A stretch of 64,000 nucleotides of DNA from MWAR01 sp035388825 (lineage in GTDB: Bacteria > Muiribacteriota > Ozemobacteria > Ozemobacterales > Ozemobacteraceae). Positions 58,040 through 64,000 of this stretch are shown here, piece by piece. A program made the position numbers and the translations under genes. The stretch covers positions 37,980 to 101,979 of the forward strand of contig DAOOQQ010000007.1 of assembly GCA_035388825.1 (NCBI GenBank). Direction: 5' to 3'. Position 1 is the stretch's first letter. The number at the start of each line of letters is the position of its first letter. The notes below the pieces were generated by a model that made no database searches, was not told where the DNA came from, and was given only the letters and a program-made list of their open reading frames with translations.

Positions 58040-59128
58040 ATGAACAAGACCCCGTTGTGTTCCGTTCACGAGGCTCTGGGAGCCCGGATGATCGATTTCG
58101 GCGGCTGGTACATGCCCGTGCAGTACTCTTCGATTCTCGAAGAGCACGAGACCGTGCGCACCAAGGCCGGTCTGTTCGATCTGTTCCACATGGGGGAGTT
58201 CTGGCTGGCCGGCCCCGACGCGATGGCGAACGTGCAGAAGATCGTCTGCCAGGACATCGAGGCGCTTTCCGACCGTCAGATCGCCTATACCCCGATGTGC
58301 CGGCCCGACGGCTCGATCGTCGATGATCTGCTGGTCTACCGGTGGAACCCGGAGAAGTTCCTTCTCGTCGTGAACGCCGCGAACATCGACAAGGATTTCG
58401 CCTGGATTCAGTCGCAACTCACCGGCGACGTCCAGTTCGAGAACCACTCGGGCTTCACCGGCTTGATCGCGATCCAGGGCCCGAAGGCGCAGGAAGTCCT
58501 CCAGAAGCTGACCCGCCAGAACCTCAAGGCGATCAAGTTCTACTGGTTCACCGACGGCAAGGTCAACAACATCCCCACGATCATCAGCCGCACCGGCTAC
58601 ACCGGTGAGGAAGGCTTCGAGCTGTACTACCCCGCCGAACGGAGCGCCGAGCTGTGGCAGGCCCTGATGGAAGCCGGCAAGGATCAGGGAATCAAGCCGA
58701 TCGGCCTGGGCGCGCGCGACACGCTGCGGCTCGAGGCCCGGCTGATGCTGTACGGCAACGACATCCACGACGGCACGACCCCGATCGAGGCGAATCTCGA
58801 CTGGACCGTGAAGTTCGCCAAGGGCAGCTTCACCGGTAGTGACGTGTTGAAGGCGCAGAAGGCGAACGGCACCGAAAAGACGCTGGTCGGCTTCGAGATG
58901 GGCAAGGGCCCGGCTCCGCGTCACGGCTACCCCGTGCTCCACAAGGGCAAGAAGGTCGGCGAGGTCACGTCGGGAACGATGTCCCCCACCCTGAAGAAGA
59001 ACATCGGCCTGGCCTATGTGCCCCCCTCGCTGAAGGCCGTCGGCTCGTCGTTCGACATCGAAGTGCGCGGCAAGCCGGTTCCCGCGACCGTCATCCCCAC
59101 CCCGTTCTATCAGCGCCCCAAGGCGTGA
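58040..59128 (+). CDS. gcvT: Glycine cleavage system T protein (aminomethyltransferase)
   Basis: 362 residues; AAGGAGGG precedes the ATG. Motifs SVHEALGARMIDFGGWYMPV, GLFDLFHMGEFWLAGPDA, ARDTLRLEARLMLYGNDIHD and the folate-domain tail VTSGTMSPTLKKNIGLAYV are those of GcvT. It transfers the methylene group from the aminomethyl-lipoyl of GcvH to tetrahydrofolate and releases ammonia, reversibly. It is 18 bases after fhs and 23 before glyA. Confidence 0.96.
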   Translation: MNKTPLCSVHEALGARMIDFGGWYMPVQYSSILEEHETVRTKAGLFDLFHMGEFWLAGPDAMANVQKIVCQDIEALSDRQIAYTPMCRPDGSIVDDLLVYRWNPEKFLLVVNAANIDKDFAWIQSQLTGDVQFENHSGFTGLIAIQGPKAQEVLQKLTRQNLKAIKFYWFTDGKVNNIPTIISRTGYTGEEGFELYYPAERSAELWQALMEAGKDQGIKPIGLGARDTLRLEARLMLYGNDIHDGTTPIEANLDWTVKFAKGSFTGSDVLKAQKANGTEKTLVGFEMGKGPAPRHGYPVLHKGKKVGEVTSGTMSPTLKKNIGLAYVPPSLKAVGSSFDIEVRGKPVPATVIPTPFYQRPKA

Positions 59129-59151
59129 GCCAATCATAGAAGGAGCTATAC

Positions 59152-60390
59152 ATGAGTCTGCTGGATAAGGTCGATCCCAAAATCGCGGAAATCATCGGCA
59201 GAGAACGCCGGCGCCAGATGAGCCAGATCGAGCTGATCGCGTCCGAGAACTTCGTCTCGGAAGCGGTGCTCGAAGCCCTCGGCTCGGTTCTCACCAACAA
59301 ATACGCCGAAGGGTATCCGTCCAAGCGCTATTACGGCGGCTGTGAAGTCGTCGACGAGGCCGAGGACCTGGCCCGCGACCGCGCAAAGCAGTTGTTCGGC
59401 GCCGAGCACGCGAACGTGCAGCCCCACTCGGGCAGCCAGGCGAACATGGCCGTCTACCTGACCGTCATGAAGCCGGGCGACACGTATCTGGGCATGAATC
59501 TCCAGAACGGCGGCCACCTCACGCACGGCAGCCCCGTCAACTTCAGCGGCCTGATCTACAAGGTCGTCCCCTACGGCGTCGATGACCGCACCGAGACGAT
59601 CGATTACGACGCGCTCGAAAAGCTCGCCCTCGAGCACAAGCCCAAGATGATCATGGCCGGCGCCTCGGCGTATCCGCGCATCATCGACTTCGCGCGGTTC
59701 CGCGCGATCTGCGACAAGGTCGATGCGGTGCTGTGCGTCGATATGGCCCACATCGCCGGCCTCGTGGCCGCCGGTCTCCATCCGAGCCCGGTGCCCTACG
59801 CCGACTTCGTCACCACGACGACCCACAAGACCCTGCGCGGCCCCCGCGGCGGCATGGTCCTGTGCCGGGAAAAGTGGGCGAAGCAGCTCGACAAGTCGAT
59901 CTTCCCCGGCCTGCAGGGCGGCCCGCTGATGCACGCCGTGGCGGCCAAGGCCGTCTCGTTCCAGGAGGCGCTGAACCCCGAGTTCAAGACCTACCAGCAG
60001 AAGATCCTCGACAACGCCCAGGCGCTCGCGAAGGGGCTCCAGGCGCACGGTTTCCGGCTCGTGTCGGGCGGCACCGACAACCACCTGATGCTCGTCGACG
60101 TCCGGAACAAGAACGTGACGGGCAAGCTCGCCGAAAAGGCCCTCGACCTCGCCGGGATCACGGTCAACAAGAACACGATCCCCAACGACCCGCAGTCGCC
60201 GTTCGTCACGTCCGGCGTCCGCATCGGAACCCCCGCCGTCACGACCCGCGGCATGACCCCCGATGTGATGAAGGACATCGCGGCGCTGATCGACCAGGCG
60301 CTGTCGCGGCCCGAAGACGAGGCGAACCTCAAGGCCGTCCGGGAAAAAGTCCAGAAGATCTGCGACCGCTTCCCCTACTACAAGATCTGA
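59152..60390 (+). CDS. glyA: Serine hydroxymethyltransferase
   Basis: 412 residues; AGAAGGAG lies 7 bases before the ATG. PLP Lys in TTTTHKTLRGPRGG, N-terminal IELIASENFVSEAVLEALGS, NKYAEGYPSKRYYGGCEVVD and the QPHSGSQANMAVY loop are all intact. It interconverts serine plus tetrahydrofolate with glycine plus methylene-tetrahydrofolate. Within the cluster it joins the glycine cleavage genes to serine. A long palindromic repeat sits between it and gcvH, so gcvH-gcvPA-gcvPB may have an additional promoter. Confidence 0.97.
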   Translation: MSLLDKVDPKIAEIIGRERRRQMSQIELIASENFVSEAVLEALGSVLTNKYAEGYPSKRYYGGCEVVDEAEDLARDRAKQLFGAEHANVQPHSGSQANMAVYLTVMKPGDTYLGMNLQNGGHLTHGSPVNFSGLIYKVVPYGVDDRTETIDYDALEKLALEHKPKMIMAGASAYPRIIDFARFRAICDKVDAVLCVDMAHIAGLVAAGLHPSPVPYADFVTTTTHKTLRGPRGGMVLCREKWAKQLDKSIFPGLQGGPLMHAVAAKAVSFQEALNPEFKTYQQKILDNAQALAKGLQAHGFRLVSGGTDNHLMLVDVRNKNVTGKLAEKALDLAGITVNKNTIPNDPQSPFVTSGVRIGTPAVTTRGMTPDVMKDIAALIDQALSRPEDEANLKAVREKVQKICDRFPYYKI

Positions 60391-60432
60391 CCGCAGATCT
60401 CGAGAACCCGATCCACACAGAGCACGATGATG

Positions 60433-60517
60433 GAACGACGAACCACGGAGTCACAGAGTCACAGAGAAACGAGTTCAGACCGAACTCGGTGTCTCGGTGT
60501 CTCTGTGGTGAACGTTC
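60433..60517. repeat. Long imperfect palindrome, copy 2 (CACAGAG-type)
   Basis: Inverted arms (about 60433-60472 and 60480-60517) share ACCACGGAG/CACAGAG words and a GAACG/CGTTC outer pair. The element is related in sequence and length to that at 22632-22709. It occupies the 261-base gap between glyA and gcvH, of which the last 130 bases hold the gcvH leader. Confidence 0.72.
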
Positions 60518-60651
60518 TCCGTGTTCCGGGCGGGTTCTCATCCGGAATGGAACGCGCGCGACGAGCGCAAGTATGGTAGAATCCCCGGCGGCGGGCTTGC
60601 CGCTCTCCGCCGGGTGTTCATAACCGATGAAATCGAAACAGGAGCAGAGTC

Positions 60652-61038
60652 ATGAATCCTCCCAACCTGAAGTACACCAAGGAACACGAGTGGGCGCGCA
60701 TCGAAGGCAAGAAGGCCGTGATCGGCATTACCGAATACGCCGCGCACCAGCTCGGCGACGTCGTCTTCGTCGACATGCCCCTCGTCGGCACCAAGCTCGA
60801 GAAGGGCAAGACGTTCGGCGTGGTCGAGTCGGTCAAGACGGTTTCCGACATCTTCGCCCCCCTCAGCGGCAAGGTCACGAAGAAGAACGACGAGCTCGAT
60901 GCCGAGCCTGCCAACGTCAACACCGACCCCTACGGCAAGGGCTGGATCCTCGAGATCGAGCTGAGCAACCCGGCCGAAGCCGACGAGATGATCGACGCGG
61001 CGGCCTACGAGAAACATTGCGAGACCTGCGGCCACTGA
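60652..61038 (+). CDS. gcvH: Glycine cleavage system H protein
   Basis: 128 residues; CAGGAG precedes the ATG by 8 bases. The lipoyl attachment Lys is Lys62 in FGVVESVKTVSDIFAPLSG, in the usual sandwich fold that begins YTKEHEWARIEGK. The tail ends with two Cys (CETCGH). It shuttles the aminomethyl group between GcvP and GcvT. No lipoyl synthase or ligase gene and no dihydrolipoamide dehydrogenase is in the window. Confidence 0.97.
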   Translation: MNPPNLKYTKEHEWARIEGKKAVIGITEYAAHQLGDVVFVDMPLVGTKLEKGKTFGVVESVKTVSDIFAPLSGKVTKKNDELDAEPANVNTDPYGKGWILEIELSNPAEADEMIDAAAYEKHCETCGH

Positions 61039-61095
61039 CCGGTCGCGAGCCAGCCTGAACCAGCAAGACACGGGTCTTGAGGAGAATCTGGTACC

Positions 61096-62438
<1,343 letters not shown>

Positions 62439-62442
<4 letters not shown>

Positions 62443-63896
62443 CCGAACCTCTGATCTTCGAACTCTCCGCCGACGGGCGGCGCGGTTACACGCTACCGAA
62501 ACTCGATGTGCCCGAGATCGACCCGGCCGATCACATCCCCTCGAAGATGCTCCGCCGCGAGATCCCCCTCCCCTCGCTGTGCGAAGTCGACGTGGTGCGG
62601 CACTTCACGCGACTGTCGCGTCTGAACCACGCGGTCGACGTCGGGTTCTATCCGCTCGGCTCGTGCACGATGAAATACAACCCCAAGATCAACGAGGATA
62701 TGGCGCGGCTGCCCGGTTTCGCGACCATCCACCCTTACCAGCCCGAGGAGACGATCCAGGGCGCTCTCGCCCTGCTGCACAACCTCGAGCACGCCCTGGC
62801 CGAGATCTGCGGGATGGATGCGTTCACGCTGCAGCCCGCGGCCGGCGCCCACGGTGAGCTGACGGGCCTCCTCATCATCAAGGCGTATCACCGCAAGAAG
62901 AAGAATGCCAAGGCGAAGACCAAGATCCTGATCCCCGACGCGGGCCACGGCACGAACCCGGCCTCGGCGGCGATGCTCGGCTTCGAGGTCGTCAACATCC
63001 GGACGTCGCCGCGCGGCGGCATCGACCTCGATGATCTGCGCGCCAAGGCCACGCCCGATGTGGCCGGCCTGATGCTGACCAACCCGAACACCCTCGGCCT
63101 GTTCGACGAGAACCTTACCGAGATCGCAAAAATAGTTCATGGGGTAGATGGCCTGCTCTACTACGACGGGGCGAACCTCAACGCGATCATGGGCTGGTCA
63201 CGGCCTGGCGACATGGGCTTCGACATCGTTCACGTCAACCTGCACAAGACCTTCTCGACCCCGCACGGCGGCGGCGGCCCCGGCTCCGGCCCGGTCGGCG
63301 TCAAGGCGCATCTGGCCGGGTTCCTGCCCAGCCCGCGCATCTCGTTCGACGGCAAGAAGTTCAAGGTCACGGACAAGCACGCCGACTCGATCGGCCCGGT
63401 TCGGACGTTCCTGGGCAGCTTCGGCGTTCTGGTGCGCGCCTACACGTACATCATCACGCTGGGCGCCGAGGGGCTGAAGGATGCCAGTTCCTACGCCGTT
63501 CTGAACGCGAACTACATGATGCGACGGCTCCAGAAGACGTACAAACTCGCCTACGACCGCACCTGCAAGCACGAGTTCGTGCTGTCGGGCAAGCCGTTCG
63601 CCGAGAAGGGCGTGAAGACGCTCGACATCGCCAAGCGGCTGCTCGATTACGGGTACCACGCCCCGACCGTCTACTTCCCGCTCATCGTCGAGGAAGCGAT
63701 CATGATCGAGCCGACCGAGACCGAGAGCAAGCAGACGATGGACGAGTTCATCACGGTCATGGAACAGATCGCCGCGGAAGCGATGACGGACCCCGAGAAG
63801 GTCAAGGGCGCGCCCTACAACACGCCGGTGACCCGCCTGGACGAGGCGCTCGCCGCCCGCAAACCCGACATCAACTTCTTCAAGCGGCGTCCCTGA
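62439..63896 (+). CDS. gcvPB: Glycine dehydrogenase (decarboxylating) subunit 2
   Basis: 485 residues from the ATG at 62439 (ATGA overlap with gcvPA); a frame extension to 62337 lies within gcvPA and is not used. PLP Lys in VHVNLHKTFSTPHGGGGPGS. Other motifs are VGFYPLGSCTMKYNPKINE, AGAHGELTGLLIIKAYH and PDAGHGTNPASAAMLGFEV. It forms the heterotetrameric P-protein with GcvPA. Last clear gene of the cluster. Confidence 0.97.
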
Positions 63897-63912
63897 CGTG
63901 AGTCGGGATGGC

Positions 63913-64000
63913 ATGAACGTAACCCTCCCGCAGACAGCCTTCGGGCTTCTGCGGGAGGTTTTGTACGAGCTGAAGAACGCTCCGGGCGCCGAGATCTGGC
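63913..64000 (+). CDS. Possible start of another gene, cut by the window edge
   Basis: From ATG 63913 (or GTG 63898 in the same frame) the frame stays open to the window end: MNVTLPQTAFGLLREVLYEL followed by KNAPGAEIW. It looks amphipathic and protein-like, but there is no strong ribosome site and a terminator-like hairpin lies inside it. Unassigned, and could be chance. Confidence 0.3.
   Translation, partial: MNVTLPQTAFGLLREVLYELKNAPGAEIW
63924..63962 (+). terminator. Hairpin after the glycine cleavage cluster
   Basis: An 11-bp stem (63924-63934 with 63948-63958) is extended by a short inner stem closed by a TTCG loop, then TTTT. It is a good intrinsic terminator 28 bases after gcvPB. It conflicts with the possible reading frame at 63913. 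Confidence 0.65.

Overview
The window is a GC-rich stretch (low-60s % GC by eye) of a diderm bacterial chromosome. The envelope genes support a diderm: an outer-membrane beta-barrel protein, TatA, a Tol-Pal-like TPR protein and a secretin N-domain protein. There are no rRNA or tRNA genes, no CRISPR array, and no intact transposase or phage genes. The mix of paired membrane cyclases, ankyrin proteins, a tandem Ser/Thr kinase and a complete folate/glycine-cleavage cluster suggests an uncultivated, probably anaerobic lineage. Something near Riflebacteria/Ozemobacteria is a guess from gene content and was not tested.

Layout. 1-3492 (- strand): tatA, a TPR protein and a truncated outer-membrane protein. 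3623-7021: an MscK-type mechanosensitive channel carrying a 72-bp in-frame insertion. 7088-10151: small secreted or membrane proteins. 10182-17562: an overlapping operon of two membrane class III cyclases plus a gamma-glutamyltransferase-family hydrolase. 17601-22536: a TetR-like regulator with a histone-H1-like tail, divergent from the nfnAB pair and gdhA. 22731-25683: an ion transporter, a thioredoxin-fold protein and an exported SurE. 25906-31678: a second overlapping pair of membrane cyclases. 31914-36507: arginine decarboxylase and envelope proteins. 36543-47258 (- strand): metallophosphoesterase, hydrolase/beta-lactamase-fold fusion, two ankyrin proteins, tandem-kinase receptor and an orphan McrB-like ATPase. 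47462-52231: an accessory stretch with a retron (structured ncRNA plus reverse transcriptase), a creatininase homologue, an HPt-like protein and an AT-richer methyltransferase. 52232-63896 (+ strand): thrC, then folD, a class V aminotransferase, fhs, gcvT, glyA, gcvH, gcvPA and gcvPB.

Two observations stand out. First, both cyclase pairs divide the catalytic residues between partners. The upstream protein keeps both metal-binding Asp residues but has lost the Asn/Arg transition-state pair and the C-terminal KGK motif. The downstream protein has lost the first Asp but keeps Lys, Thr, Asn, Arg and KGK. This is the C1/C2 division of labour of animal membrane adenylyl cyclases, and it predicts obligate heterodimers encoded by overlapping genes. 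Second, a reverse transcriptase with the retron-specific NAxxH and VTG motifs is preceded by a leader that folds into an msr-msd-like RNA and has no obvious effector gene.

The folate genes can run formate to methylene-tetrahydrofolate to glycine and serine, or the reverse. NfnAB could balance ferredoxin/NAD(P)H and GdhA could supply or remove ammonium. Two families of palindromic repeats recur between genes.
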